A DNA stretch of 64,000 bases from Debaryomyces hansenii CBS767 (GCF_000006445.2 NC_006048.2:2046001-2110000), one strand, 5' to 3'. Shown: positions 8,618 through 19,480, numbered from the stretch's first letter. Numbers and translations are program-made. The notes: generated from the letters alone by a model not told the origin.

Positions 8618-8904
8618 ATTATCTATATTTGCATCTACTTGGTATTGTTCTGTTCTGTTCTCGATTCAATCTAATAGTTTCTCTTTTTTTATATAGTATT
8701 TCCTAATTACAACCCTAACTATCATGTTGCTAAGAGCTTAATCTTTTGATCTAATACTTAAGCCTGAAGAGTTTGTTTAGATGTAATATGAAAGAATATA
8801 CAGCTAAAATATTGCTTTCCTGTATATCACGCGTTTATGGAACTATTCAATTGTAAACTGAGTCTTTATGATTTGATCTACTTTTCATTTCTTGATCAAC
8901 AATA

Positions 8905-11001
8905 ATGAGTGATGGGAAACTATTTGTCAAGACTAAGTCCGTCGAGTTAAGGACCGAGTTGGAACGAGCACTTAAAAAATCAAAGCCACAGGCTAGAATT
9001 AAAGTTGTTTTAAAAAAAGTACTTGCCAATATAATATTGAATAATAATGAAATTATCAAATTCTTTCCGGATATAATTTCCCTTATGAAGTTTGATGACT
9101 TCGAAATTAGGAAGATGTGTTTCCAATACTTGATTACATTCGCCAGTTCTAGTCCGAAGGATGCCCATGATGCGTTACCGTTTTTGGTCCGGTTTGAAGA
9201 TGAACCGGATCCTTTAATGAAAGCGTTAGCACTCAAGACATTATCATCCATTCCAAATAAAGACTACGTTAGCGTAACATTTAACAAGGTGATTAGTGCT
9301 TTACATTCTCCCGATCCTCATGTAAGAAAAGCGGCAGCTTTTGCCGTGTCAAGACTTTTTCAGCATGATCAGGAAAGAGCTACACAACTGCATTTACTTG
9401 AAGATTTGAATGAGCTTTTATATGACTCAAATGAAACGGTTGTGGCAAATGCTCTAGCTTCACTTAGCTATATTACTGAGAAAGTGAAAACTTTATCATT
9501 GACCATTGATAAGAAACATTCATTAGCCTTATTGTCATATTTGGGGAAGACAAACGAGTGGTGTCACATATATATATTAAATTCCTTAATGGCTTATGTT
9601 CCACAGACAACGGAAGAGGCCTTGGATTTGATTGAAGCTACCATTCCTTCGTTACAACATGAAAATTCCGCTGTCATTTTGAATGCAATTAAGATAATTG
9701 TATACTTCAGCCATTACGTTAAAAATCCAGAATTAGTGATTCCAACGTTATCAAAGAAATTAGGATCTTCACTTGTGTCTCTTCTATCTAAACCACCAGA
9801 AACACAGTTTCTTGCTTTGAGAAATGTTATTCTTCTACTTCTAGGTAGAAAGGAATTACTAAGTTTCGATATTGAAATGTTCTTCTGCCGTTACGATGAC
9901 CCTATTTACATTAAAGATACAAAGCTAGAAATAATTTACTTAGCTGCAAATGAACAAAATGTTCATGTTGTCTTGAGAGAATTAGAGGAATATGCTACTG
10001 AGGTAGATGTTGCCATGGCTAGAAAGGCGATTAGAGCTTTTGGAAATTTAGCTGTTAAACTAACTGGAGCATCAGACGAATGTGTTGATGTTATATGTGA
10101 TTTAATTTCTAATGGAATCTCTTATATTGTACAAGAATCTACAATTGTAATTAAGAATATTTTGCGGAAATATCCAGGAAGATATAATTTCGCAATTAAA
10201 GAGTTAATGAAACATTATAAAGTTATCGATGAACCGGAAGCCAAAACTGCAATGATTTGGATTTTAGGTCAATATTGTGAACATATTGAAAAGGTGGAAT
10301 TTATTATGGGAGATTTTATTTCTACATTTAAGGATGATCCGATAGAAGTACAATATGCCATTCTCACTGCTGCAACGAAATTATATTTGAAATTACCAGA
10401 AAGAGGCGAAAGCTTGATATTGAAAGTCTTGAAGTGGGCAACAGAGGAAGTAGATAACCCTGATATTAGAGATAGAGGCTTTATATATTGGAGATTGCTT
10501 TCCGCCGAAGATGCTAACGGAGCAGATGGCGAATTTCAAGCAAATACTAAGAAAGTCATTTTGAATTCTAATCCAGTTATTTCAACAGATAGTGATAATA
10601 TTGATCCAACTATATTAGAAGAACTTGAATTGAATATTGGAACTTTGGCATCAATTTATTTGAAGCCTATACTGCACGTATTTCGTCTTGCAAAACCAAA
10701 ATCCTTACCATATAGCCCTGCTTTACAAATGAGACAACAACCAAACGCACCAGTGTCAACAAATGCATCAAATGACAATGTACATCTTACTCATTCGACC
10801 GCCGCTTCAGCTGAATATATTTCTCCAAGAAGAATAAGTTCGCCTAGCGTCAGCCATTCCAGTAGGCCAAGTCGGCACTTACCTCTCCCTAGACAAGAGT
10901 CTGACTTATCCAGTAATGAAGACAACACGCCAAAGAAGAGCAGCTTTGCTAAGAGACTCACTAGACAGGCTTCTATTTTGACTGGAAGAAAGAACAAATG
11001 A
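8905..11001 (+). CDS. APL1: AP-2 clathrin adaptor complex beta subunit
   Basis: This 698-residue protein is a beta-adaptin trunk. It has tandem HEAT/armadillo helices from residue 10 to about 600, including EPDPLMKALALKTLSSI, DPHVRKAAAFAVSRLFQ and a DNPDIRDRGFIYWRLLS segment near the end of the trunk. After residue 600 comes a Ser/Pro-rich basic tail with no folded ear domain and no obvious clathrin box. The length suits yeast Apl1 (700 residues) and it lacks the long acidic hinge of Apl2 (AP-1). The N-terminus MSDGKLFVKTK also resembles Apl1 MSDQKVFARYK. Adjacency to SUI2 and MHO1 is that of APL1 (YJR005W) in S. cerevisiae. AP-2 acts at endocytic sites on the plasma membrane. The alternative is AP-1 beta, because fungal beta subunits are easily confused. 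Confidence 0.82.
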   Translation: MSDGKLFVKTKSVELRTELERALKKSKPQARIKVVLKKVLANIILNNNEIIKFFPDIISLMKFDDFEIRKMCFQYLITFASSSPKDAHDALPFLVRFEDEPDPLMKALALKTLSSIPNKDYVSVTFNKVISALHSPDPHVRKAAAFAVSRLFQHDQERATQLHLLEDLNELLYDSNETVVANALASLSYITEKVKTLSLTIDKKHSLALLSYLGKTNEWCHIYILNSLMAYVPQTTEEALDLIEATIPSLQHENSAVILNAIKIIVYFSHYVKNPELVIPTLSKKLGSSLVSLLSKPPETQFLALRNVILLLLGRKELLSFDIEMFFCRYDDPIYIKDTKLEIIYLAANEQNVHVVLRELEEYATEVDVAMARKAIRAFGNLAVKLTGASDECVDVICDLISNGISYIVQESTIVIKNILRKYPGRYNFAIKELMKHYKVIDEPEAKTAMIWILGQYCEHIEKVEFIMGDFISTFKDDPIEVQYAILTAATKLYLKLPERGESLILKVLKWATEEVDNPDIRDRGFIYWRLLSAEDANGADGEFQANTKKVILNSNPVISTDSDNIDPTILEELELNIGTLASIYLKPILHVFRLAKPKSLPYSPALQMRQQPNAPVSTNASNDNVHLTHSTAASAEYISPRRISSPSVSHSSRPSRHLPLPRQESDLSSNEDNTPKKSSFAKRLTRQASILTGRKNK

Positions 11002-11186
11002 TATAAATATTGTATCACTTTATGCATTAATATTCAGCGCATATATAAATATCATAATTAGAACTATTTACATAGACTGTTAAATATTCGTATAAGTAAT
11101 TACATTGTATTTGAGCTCGAATATCTTCTCAAGTTAATTTATTATATAGCTTATAATGTAGCTCTTAAACCGAAGACTCTAGAATG

Positions 11187-14100
11187 CTATGTTTCTTCTT
11201 TTTTAATCAAAGGTTTCAATGGTTCTGAAGCTTGTCTTACTTCTATAATTTCCACATCAGGAGATAGTTTTACTGATCCACTTGGTTGAATTGTCTCTAC
11301 AGTCAATTGTGGCATATTTGGTTCAGGGCCATCAGAAACCTCGTTCTTCAAGTCAGCCAAATCTAATCCTAACAAACCACCCAATATAATTATTGCTGCT
11401 GGCTTGGACATTACTAACAGCATTTCTTTACAGAAACTAGCAGTAACACAACTAGGGCAACCCCATTCACATTCACAATCTTTAACCCTAAGATACGTGG
11501 TGTGCAAAATTTCGTCAATATGTTCGAACGTTTTAGCTGCTATACCTGAACCTTGTGGACCTCCTTTTGCATCATAAAATATCAAACGAGCCGGTCTCTT
11601 CCGTTTAGTTTGTCTCCGTGCAAACTCTTTTTCTGGAGCTTTGCATTCGGTCATTAACTCAGATTCTCCTACATTAGAAGAGAATTTTGCATTAGGGTTG
11701 GTAGTTGCACCACCATTTATAAACAACGGAAGGATATTCATAATTGCATGTTGTGCAGCATGTATACCAGCAGCAGGAGATAAATCTTTTTCTTGGATTA
11801 CATTCAAGGCGTTAACTGGAATATCAATCCAAAACCCTTTGGAATGAAGAATAACAGGCGGATTCTTAACTTCAACTGCTTCTAGAATTTCCGACCTTCG
11901 ATTGACCTTGAAATAACCAAATACCACTATGGTTGTCTCTATTTTACCAAAGAATGTGGGTATATCATTTACTTTATTTGTATCTAATGGTGGATTTAGG
12001 CATTTAATATATTCAACCTCAACTGGATCAACGTCAGTGAAATCCCTTTGTTGAGTAATCCAGTCAACTTTTACTCTTTCAACCTTTGCAAAACATCCAT
12101 CTGAATTGAATTCCGTCACCAAGTAAGGATATCCTTGATGTAAAAATATGCCACCTTCATAAAGTGTAAAACTTGTTCGCAGCGCCTCAACTTCTTCAAT
12201 TACAATATTACGACCATTTGTGGTATCAACTACTGCGTAGTTTGTCTCTTCAACAGCCCTGATAGCAACATGATCAACAGGCCAAGGTAAATATCGAGGA
12301 CTTGTACGATATTTGTTATCCTTATCCTTGTACAATCTTTCTCTGCATAATTTAATAAATGCATTTTTTTTATTTATTGATCCATTCAGAGAAAACCAGT
12401 CAATATCACCTTCAATATCAATTGGCCATTCAAAGGCAGCACATTGTAAATGCATTTCCATAATAAGCTGGTTCAGGCCCAAATCCATTAAACCTTCGAC
12501 ACATAAATCTTCGTACGTACTTTTATCACACAATTCTAAAGGGTACTTCAAGTAATGTTGATCGAGTGGTTTTGATCCAGCAACAAAAATAGCTAGACTG
12601 CCTTGCGATATACTCCCTCTTCCTGCACGTCCAAACTGTTGATGTAAATTCAGTTTCAGCATTGGAAAACCACATGTTATTACAACGTCCAAATCCGATA
12701 AATCAATACCCAATTCTAATGCGTTTGTCGCTATAATAGCCCTTAGCTTACCATTAAACATCTTTTCTTCAATTACGCGTCGATCAGATTTTGAATATCC
12801 ACCTCTGTATGACATGATATCACTTTCAGATAAGGAAGAGCCAGAAAATGTAGGATTTGATAATAAGCTTCGAATCTCCTTCATCATTAGTTCACAAACA
12901 ACACGAATCGGGCAGAAAACAATCACCTTTATTGTTGATAAACTATTTAGAAGCTGAAGTAGTAGTTTGGCCAGCTCCAGTATAGTATTTTCTCTTGGGA
13001 CAAGGACTGAATTCAAAGAATTTGATTTTCCAAAACCAGTTGATGAAGGAGTTTGTCCTTTTTTATTCATCAAAGCGGGTGGGTTCCAGACTACTAACTT
13101 CTTTTCTGAGCACGGACTACCATCTTCATATACATGGACTATCTTTTCCTTTGAAGATATTCCGCAAACAGCCCTAAAATGAGATACTGGGTTCTTTATC
13201 GTGGCGGAACAGGAAATGAATTGCAAATTGTTAAGGGGATATATAGCTTGGTCTTTACGTAGGTTTGTGACTATTCTCATTAATCTACTCATAACATAAC
13301 TCACATGCATACCAAAGGTACCCTTGTAAACATGCAATTCATCCATTACAACATATTTCAAGGCCGACAAAAAATCATGCCAACTGGACCTATCAAATGA
13401 GGTTCCGCTGTGGTTAGGCAAAATCGAAGCATGTATGGCGTCTGGATTTGTGAAAATAATATCTGCAAATGTCCGTATTGAACTTCTGTCTTGACAAGGC
13501 GTATCCCCATCATATGTATCAACAATTATTTGTCTATTTTGGGTTACCGTAAGGTGCTTAATAAATTCCTGTAGATGTCTTTTCTGATCTTGCGCTAGCG
13601 CCTTAGTGGGAAATATAAAAAACGCAGTGCATTCTCTCTTCTTGTTACCTTTACTAATATTCCAAAGGATATCATTGATTATGGGTAATTGATAAATGAG
13701 GGATTTTCCAGAACTAGTTGAAGTACTAACAATGACATGGTTCTTGTAATCATTGTCAAACATCAATGCTTTCAATGCCTCTACTTGATGTAAATACAAT
13801 CCATCATCAATCGCTATGTTCTTATAATTTAGGAGTGCCCTCTTTAGATCTGCATGAATTACGCTTTCATTACCTTCTTGCTTGATAGGAAGCGTATCAA
13901 ATCTACCGCCTTGTGCGGGAGTCAATGTTTCAATAGCGACAATCTGATCCTTATAGAACGGCTTCAGTTTTAATGCATTAATCATATTCTCCAAGGATGG
14001 CTTTTCATCTGAGGAAATAACTACGGTGTTCTTTCCAAGCGTCACCACAGGATCCTCTAAACTTGGCGGCTCTGGAACCTTATCCTGATTGTAATCACGT

Positions 14101-14750
14101 AATTTCTTCATAGCCAATTCATCCTTACCCTGTAGTTCTTCATCAGTACAGGATTGCAAAAACTCTGCTACACATCGCTTAAATTTTTCATTTCGACCAA
14201 TTATTATATTCAGAAGCTGCTTATGTGTGAGGTTTTGAAGACTAAGGTCCTTACTAGAAAGAAAAAAACCTTCACCAGGATCCACTGGTTCTGTTTTCCG
14301 TTTCTTTGCCCTTCTTCCTCCCTTAATTACAGAACCAATGCCCTGGACTTTAGTATCCCTAAAGTCAAATATAAGCAATTGTTTCGAATCTGGATCACTT
14401 CTCATTTCTGCAGCTTCCTTATAAGCATCATCCATGGTACTTGGCTTGGATTGGTGGTACCCTGTAGCCCAATCGAACAGAACTTTTTCGGTAAACGAAA
14501 GCATTACCTGATTTTCATCCACATATTCATATGTCACATCTCCATGGGGCAATATGTTGGCAATAATAGCCAAATCGAGTTTACTGATGTCTCCATTTAG
14601 TTTATGTAGTAGGTCATAAGTTGGTATAGTTGATCTTGAATGCGATGATAAGAATGTCAAATGGGTATTAATTTGAAAAAATATTCTTAAAAGCCTTTGA
14701 AAGGACGATGGCCACTCTGATGTATCTAAACTCGCTGGATCTTGTTCCAT
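11187..14750 (-). CDS. HRQ1: RecQ4-family DNA helicase Hrq1
   Basis: This 1187-residue SF2 helicase is related to human RECQL4 and to the Hrq1/YprA group, and acts in DNA crosslink repair and telomere maintenance. Yeast Hrq1 has 1077 residues. Visible motifs are Walker A TSTSSGKSLIY near residue 345, the Walker-B-like box DELH near 468, SCSATI (motif III), TNALELGIDLSDLD, and FGRAGRGSISQG (motif VI). C-terminally there is a C-x-C-x3-C-x2-C cluster, CECEWGCPSC, near residue 1095, typical of the DUF1998 zinc-binding domain of Hrq1. The first codon of the longer reading is GTG; the ATG two codons in (14750) is chosen. The last 50 residues are a Pro/Glu-rich tail ending in two Lys-Lys-Glu-type positions. 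Apart from that tail and a modest N-terminal extension the protein looks intact. Confidence 0.93.
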   Translation of the reverse strand: MEQDPASLDTSEWPSSFQRLLRIFFQINTHLTFLSSHSRSTIPTYDLLHKLNGDISKLDLAIIANILPHGDVTYEYVDENQVMLSFTEKVLFDWATGYHQSKPSTMDDAYKEAAEMRSDPDSKQLLIFDFRDTKVQGIGSVIKGGRRAKKRKTEPVDPGEGFFLSSKDLSLQNLTHKQLLNIIIGRNEKFKRCVAEFLQSCTDEELQGKDELAMKKLRDYNQDKVPEPPSLEDPVVTLGKNTVVISSDEKPSLENMINALKLKPFYKDQIVAIETLTPAQGGRFDTLPIKQEGNESVIHADLKRALLNYKNIAIDDGLYLHQVEALKALMFDNDYKNHVIVSTSTSSGKSLIYQLPIINDILWNISKGNKKRECTAFFIFPTKALAQDQKRHLQEFIKHLTVTQNRQIIVDTYDGDTPCQDRSSIRTFADIIFTNPDAIHASILPNHSGTSFDRSSWHDFLSALKYVVMDELHVYKGTFGMHVSYVMSRLMRIVTNLRKDQAIYPLNNLQFISCSATIKNPVSHFRAVCGISSKEKIVHVYEDGSPCSEKKLVVWNPPALMNKKGQTPSSTGFGKSNSLNSVLVPRENTILELAKLLLQLLNSLSTIKVIVFCPIRVVCELMMKEIRSLLSNPTFSGSSLSESDIMSYRGGYSKSDRRVIEEKMFNGKLRAIIATNALELGIDLSDLDVVITCGFPMLKLNLHQQFGRAGRGSISQGSLAIFVAGSKPLDQHYLKYPLELCDKSTYEDLCVEGLMDLGLNQLIMEMHLQCAAFEWPIDIEGDIDWFSLNGSINKKNAFIKLCRERLYKDKDNKYRTSPRYLPWPVDHVAIRAVEETNYAVVDTTNGRNIVIEEVEALRTSFTLYEGGIFLHQGYPYLVTEFNSDGCFAKVERVKVDWITQQRDFTDVDPVEVEYIKCLNPPLDTNKVNDIPTFFGKIETTIVVFGYFKVNRRSEILEAVEVKNPPVILHSKGFWIDIPVNALNVIQEKDLSPAAGIHAAQHAIMNILPLFINGGATTNPNAKFSSNVGESELMTECKAPEKEFARRQTKRKRPARLIFYDAKGGPQGSGIAAKTFEHIDEILHTTYLRVKDCECEWGCPSCVTASFCKEMLLVMSKPAAIIILGGLLGLDLADLKNEVSDGPEPNMPQLTVETIQPSGSVKLSPDVEIIEVRQASEPLKPLIKKEET

Positions 14751-15020
14751 TTCCACTTCATTGTATATTCAGTGCACATAAGCTGTTTAACTAGCATATA
14801 GCTTACAGTGAAAAACGTTTGTCATTTTAGCAGACTTTTCGACATGATTCGCGACACAATCCTTTGATATGCATGGGTGACTAAATAGCAAGCTTTCTCA
14901 GCAAACGTAGTTGATGGTCAGGTTGAATAATTCAAGGCTTAGACAGGTTAAATATATAAGATATCGCTTAGATCGAGTTGATAATTCCTAATTGTTGGCA
15001 TATAAAATAACTGATAGACT

Positions 15021-16532
15021 ATGTTTGATAAACTTAAGATTAAATCAAAGGGTTCCAAAATTGGACCAGCTTCACCAGCTGCAACTCCTGGTAAAGCACC
15101 ATCGAAGAAGCAAATCTACCAATCTCGCCTGAATTTTGGTGTGAATATCGGAGCTTGTTTTGTGATGGAAAAGTGGATATTCCACGAACTATTCCCAGAT
15201 GGAGCTGACTGTGAATTAGAAGCTGTAAGCAAGCAAGTAGAACAGAATGGTGAAAAGGATGCGCAAAAGAAGTTTGAGCACCATTGGATCAACTTTATGA
15301 ACGATGATGACTGGAAATGGCTACAAGATCATCATGTTGATAGTGTTAGAGTGCCAATTGGGTACTGGGAAGTAGGTGGAGGCAAATATGCTAAGGGTAC
15401 TAAATTCGAAAAGTATGCTAAGAGTGTATACTCGAATGCATGGGATATTTTCAAGAAGGAATTTGTAGAGAAAGCTGGCAAGCACAATATTTCAGTTGTG
15501 GTTGATATTCATGGTTTACCAAAGGGTGCTAACGGTTCTGACCACAGTGGTGAAAAGTCAGGTGGAGAAGCAGGATTCTGGAACTGTCAAGAATCACAGC
15601 TTTTGGTATGTGAAATGTTGGAATTTATCGCCAGTGACTTGAAGAAGTATGACAATATTGCAGCTATTCAAATTGTCAACGAAGCTGACTTTGCTAATGA
15701 TCCAAAGAGACAATCGCGCTACTATGCAGCTGGTATTTCGCTGATTCGTAAGGCAGACAGCGAGGTTCCAGTGGTTATTTCTGATGGATGGTGGCCAGAT
15801 CAATGGGTCAAATGGATCCAGGACAACCAATCTGATGGAGAATCTTTAGGGGTTGTAGTTGACCACCATTGCTACCGCTGTTTCTCTGACGATGACAAGA
15901 AGAAGTCCCCACAATCCATCATTGGTGACTTGGATAAAGATTTATTAACCAATCTCACGGATAACGGTAGAGGAGTAGACTTTATGGTTGGGGAATATTC
16001 TTGTGTTTTAGACGGTGATTCGTGGGGAAAAGACGGAGCCAATGACAAGAGAGATAACTTGGTTGTCGATTACGGTAGACGTCAAGTAGACCTTATTTCT
16101 CAAAGAGCCGGTTTCGGGTCGTTTTTCTGGACCTTCAAATTCCAATCAGGAAATGGTGGCGAATGGGACTTTAGAACCATGTTTGATAAGGGTGCAATTC
16201 AACCACCTTTGTCTATAAAGGGAAAACAAGTACCAGATGAGTCTGTATTCAAGCAAAAGTTGGATAATGCATTTGGTGGCCATTCGGATTACTGGAATAA
16301 GCAAAATTCAAAAGAAAAGTACGAACATGATAGATACAAGGATGGTTTCACTACAGCCTGGAAAGATTCATTAGAGTTTGCTAAATTTGACGGGTCTGTT
16401 ATTGGTAGAACTGGTGCATGGAAGGCTGCAAGATTAGCTGAGCACATTAAAGATAAGGGTCTGCTGAAATTTATTTGGGAATGGGAACAAGGATTCGATG
16501 CTGGTTTGAAAGAATTCCTTAGTAGTTTCTAG
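15021..16532 (+). CDS. Intracellular GH5 glucosidase-like protein (YBR056W type)
   Basis: This 503-residue protein is close in length to YBR056W (501 residues), a glycoside hydrolase family 5 relative of exo-1,3-beta-glucanases. Unlike Exg1 it has no signal peptide. It begins MFDKLKIKSKGSKIG, a basic amphipathic stretch compatible with mitochondrial delivery; I recall the yeast protein being placed in mitochondria. The GH5 barrel is complete. NFGVNIGACFVMEKWI opens it, VDSVRVPIGYWE is strand 2, and VVVDIHGLP strand 3. IVNEADF holds the acid/base Glu221 and MVGEYSC the nucleophile Glu325. Both catalytic residues are present, so activity is plausible, but the substrate inside the cell is unknown. 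The gene is divergent from HRQ1. Confidence 0.88.
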   Translation: MFDKLKIKSKGSKIGPASPAATPGKAPSKKQIYQSRLNFGVNIGACFVMEKWIFHELFPDGADCELEAVSKQVEQNGEKDAQKKFEHHWINFMNDDDWKWLQDHHVDSVRVPIGYWEVGGGKYAKGTKFEKYAKSVYSNAWDIFKKEFVEKAGKHNISVVVDIHGLPKGANGSDHSGEKSGGEAGFWNCQESQLLVCEMLEFIASDLKKYDNIAAIQIVNEADFANDPKRQSRYYAAGISLIRKADSEVPVVISDGWWPDQWVKWIQDNQSDGESLGVVVDHHCYRCFSDDDKKKSPQSIIGDLDKDLLTNLTDNGRGVDFMVGEYSCVLDGDSWGKDGANDKRDNLVVDYGRRQVDLISQRAGFGSFFWTFKFQSGNGGEWDFRTMFDKGAIQPPLSIKGKQVPDESVFKQKLDNAFGGHSDYWNKQNSKEKYEHDRYKDGFTTAWKDSLEFAKFDGSVIGRTGAWKAARLAEHIKDKGLLKFIWEWEQGFDAGLKEFLSSF

Positions 16533-16738
16533 TTTATTTATATATATTAAATGATATGTTGTATTTTTACCATTATTGTAGGATCGTGCAAAATCTGGAA
16601 CCTCAAATAACCCTCAAATTTAGATTTTTGATTCTACCCATTTTAGGTTCTTTTATGATTCTTTCTTGTTAATTAAAATCTAACACTAGTATAGTTTAAG
16701 CCATACATTTGAACGGAGTGTAACATCATATTTCATAG

Positions 16739-19480
16739 ATGACGTCTGGAACAGTGAAGTTCAGATCACTCGGTGAGCTTAGATCATTATCCTCGACGAT
16801 GACAAATGATCTTATCTCAAGCACTCGTAAGATACCCAAACTTTTAGGACATCAAGTTTCGCTTATAGAGATATTCACTCATGAATCAAAGAAGTTAGAA
16901 AAGTTGGGGTATTGCGATTACGAGTTAGCATTGGTAAGCTTTGATATCTCAGTGGCGTTATATAAATTTTGCGAGAAAGCAGTAACCATAGAGACAAAAG
17001 GGTTTCTTGACGATATAAAGGTTACTTTAGCGAGTAAAAAAAGCAAATATGAACATTTAATAGAGGCATTTTCAGGTACTTCGAAATCCGAGGACTCTAA
17101 TGACACCAATGGATCTGTGGACCCCTTATTGGCGAGGTTTAACAACCTTAAAAGCCCTTCGCCGCTGGAATCGGAAGATGGTCCTCAAGGATCTCATACG
17201 GAGTTCATAAACATAGATGCATTTAAATACAAGGAGTTTATCAATCCAGCTGAACTACATGAATTACTTTTCCTGGAAGGTTATTCATCGAAAAACGTTT
17301 TATTGATTGATTTTAGGACTAGGAAAGAATTTAATTACAATCACATAAACTATTCTGAAATAGTGAATATTGAACCCGATTGGGTCAATAGTTTGTTAGG
17401 ATCTCTGAAGGAGGCCCATGATATTGTTGACCAAACTTTAGAGGCCAGACTAGAAATGCTACTTCCATCAGAACAATATAAAAGGTTTTTGAAACGATTC
17501 ACTTACGATTTAGTGGTTGTATATAATTTGCGTTATGGTCCGGGTATAGAAGAAGAAGATAGGTTTACGTCACTCAAGAACCTGTTGATCAACGGGGATT
17601 CGAACGGTATTGCTGTGCAATGTCCAATTCAAAAATTAATTGATATAATAACATACAAGAACAAATATATAAGTTCAAAACTAAAACGCCATCCTTGCAT
17701 TTTGGCAGGTGGTGTAAAAGCTTGGTATGATATGTTTGGAGAAAAATATATTTTGAAGACTAATGCTACCCAGATCCTTGCTAGACCTGAAGCTTCATTG
17801 TCAAGAGGTGGTAGTGAATCATCTATATCTAGACGGAACGACAATAAAACTCCAGAAGAGTCGATAAGCCCAGAAAGATCTTCGTCACCATATCTCAAGA
17901 ACTTCGGTGAATATTTATCTACGGCAAAGTCAACGAATACTCCAATATCAAATTCATTCTCGCCTTCAACATTAATGGCGGCAACTACGTCTAGTATAAA
18001 TTCAAACACATCATCAAGTTTTCAAAATTCCACTAACCTGCGTTCTTCTTCCCTGGGAGGTTCGTTTATAGATGGTGAAAACTTAAACTCATCTCCACCT
18101 CAACAGCAGAAACCAAAACTTGCCTCATCTTCTCCCAGAAGAGAATCGAATTCATCTGTATCAAATTTATCTCAAACTTTCACCAATTCACTTAGCTCAT
18201 CTAAATCTAGTTCAACTAATGAAAGTTCTCTTACGTCTAAGAACAACAACACCATTAAATTCTTGGAACAGTATACGACAGGCCTCACAAATCTTGGTAA
18301 TTCTTGTTACATGAATTGCATTCTTCAATGTTTAGCTGCTACTCCACAATTAACCAAATTTTTCTTTCCAAATATATCAAGCTCGTCTTTACCATCGTCC
18401 TCATCCCTTCAATCATATCGTCAGCATATTAATGTAAACAATAAATTGGGGTCTAAGGGAATTTTAACGACAAACTTTGTTAATCTATTGATGAACATGT
18501 TTACAAATGTTGGTAAATATTTCACCCCAACCAGCTTCAAGAAGGTAGTTGGATCATTATCTCCTGGTCAACAGTTCGCTACATTTGATCAACAAGATTG
18601 TATCGAATTTTTAAACTTTATATTAGATGGATTACATGAAGACTTGAATCAAATGCTAATTTCTGATCCTGAAGAAAAGAAAACTATCTTGGAATTGACC
18701 CCAGAACAAGAAAAAACTAGGGAATTCCTTCCTGTTAGATTGGCCTCAACCATTGAATGGGAGAGATATCTTAAGTTAAACTTCTCAATTATTGTTGATT
18801 TCTTTCAAGGTCAATATTTATCACAATTGAAGTGTTTAGAATGTGGTCTAACATCAACGACATACAATGCATTCCTGATACTATCTTTACCAATTCCAGA
18901 AAAACTTGGTTCCCTTAAAGATGTTCTGTTACATGATTGTTTAGAAGGTTTTGTTACTACTGAATTGCTAGATGATGATAATAAATGGCATTGTCCTAGC
19001 TGCAAGAGATTTACAAAGCTGACAAAGAAAATTACCATCACTAGATTACCCCAGGTATTAATCATTCACTTCAAAAGGTTCAAAATTAATAGCAAAGGGT
19101 ATTTTAATAAGCTTGATACATTCATAAATTATCCGGTCAATGATGTGTTAGATCTTACTTCTTACTGGCCCGACGTTGGTACATCAGTTAATAGTAATCT
19201 TAAGTCAAATGAAAAAATATCGAAGGAGAAGGAAAAGCAGATTTTGTCGACCTTACCTACGAGAAATCAACAACCTCCATTCAGATACAAACTTTATGGT
19301 GTGGCAAATCACTTCGGTAATCTATCAACTGGACACTACACCTCCTATGTTTATAAGCAAAGTGATTCAAAAAAGACGAGGGATTGGTGTTATTTTGATG
19401 ATGCTAAGGTAACTTACAACTGTAAGGAGAGCCAAGTGTTGAATAGAAATGCATACTGTTTATTTTATCAACGTATTTAG
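16739..19480 (+). CDS. DOA4: Ubiquitin hydrolase Doa4 (Ubp4/Ubp5 family)
   Basis: This 913-residue protein matches Doa4 (926 residues), which recovers ubiquitin from cargo at the late endosome before it is sorted into the vacuole. Residues 1-110 form the N-terminal helical region needed for endosome targeting. A rhodanese-like domain follows at about 165-350, with LIDFRTRKEFNYNHI and a catalytically dead active loop. A Ser/Asn-rich linker spans about 370-505. The USP domain starts at TTGLTNLGNSCYMNCILQ with Cys523 and ends with the His box GNLSTGHYTSY (His866). Two C-x2-C zinc ligands lie between (CLECG, CPSC). The region equivalent to the Bro1-binding YPxL peptide of yeast Doa4 reads NYPVNDVLDL, so that contact may differ. 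DOS2, OCA6 and LCB2 nearby repeat the YDR062-069 neighbourhood. Confidence 0.93.
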   Translation: MTSGTVKFRSLGELRSLSSTMTNDLISSTRKIPKLLGHQVSLIEIFTHESKKLEKLGYCDYELALVSFDISVALYKFCEKAVTIETKGFLDDIKVTLASKKSKYEHLIEAFSGTSKSEDSNDTNGSVDPLLARFNNLKSPSPLESEDGPQGSHTEFINIDAFKYKEFINPAELHELLFLEGYSSKNVLLIDFRTRKEFNYNHINYSEIVNIEPDWVNSLLGSLKEAHDIVDQTLEARLEMLLPSEQYKRFLKRFTYDLVVVYNLRYGPGIEEEDRFTSLKNLLINGDSNGIAVQCPIQKLIDIITYKNKYISSKLKRHPCILAGGVKAWYDMFGEKYILKTNATQILARPEASLSRGGSESSISRRNDNKTPEESISPERSSSPYLKNFGEYLSTAKSTNTPISNSFSPSTLMAATTSSINSNTSSSFQNSTNLRSSSLGGSFIDGENLNSSPPQQQKPKLASSSPRRESNSSVSNLSQTFTNSLSSSKSSSTNESSLTSKNNNTIKFLEQYTTGLTNLGNSCYMNCILQCLAATPQLTKFFFPNISSSSLPSSSSLQSYRQHINVNNKLGSKGILTTNFVNLLMNMFTNVGKYFTPTSFKKVVGSLSPGQQFATFDQQDCIEFLNFILDGLHEDLNQMLISDPEEKKTILELTPEQEKTREFLPVRLASTIEWERYLKLNFSIIVDFFQGQYLSQLKCLECGLTSTTYNAFLILSLPIPEKLGSLKDVLLHDCLEGFVTTELLDDDNKWHCPSCKRFTKLTKKITITRLPQVLIIHFKRFKINSKGYFNKLDTFINYPVNDVLDLTSYWPDVGTSVNSNLKSNEKISKEKEKQILSTLPTRNQQPPFRYKLYGVANHFGNLSTGHYTSYVYKQSDSKKTRDWCYFDDAKVTYNCKESQVLNRNAYCLFYQRI

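Noticed and set aside
14154..14600. 148-codon open frame antisense to HRQ1
   Set aside because: Shadow of the helicase coding sequence, with no recognisable domain.
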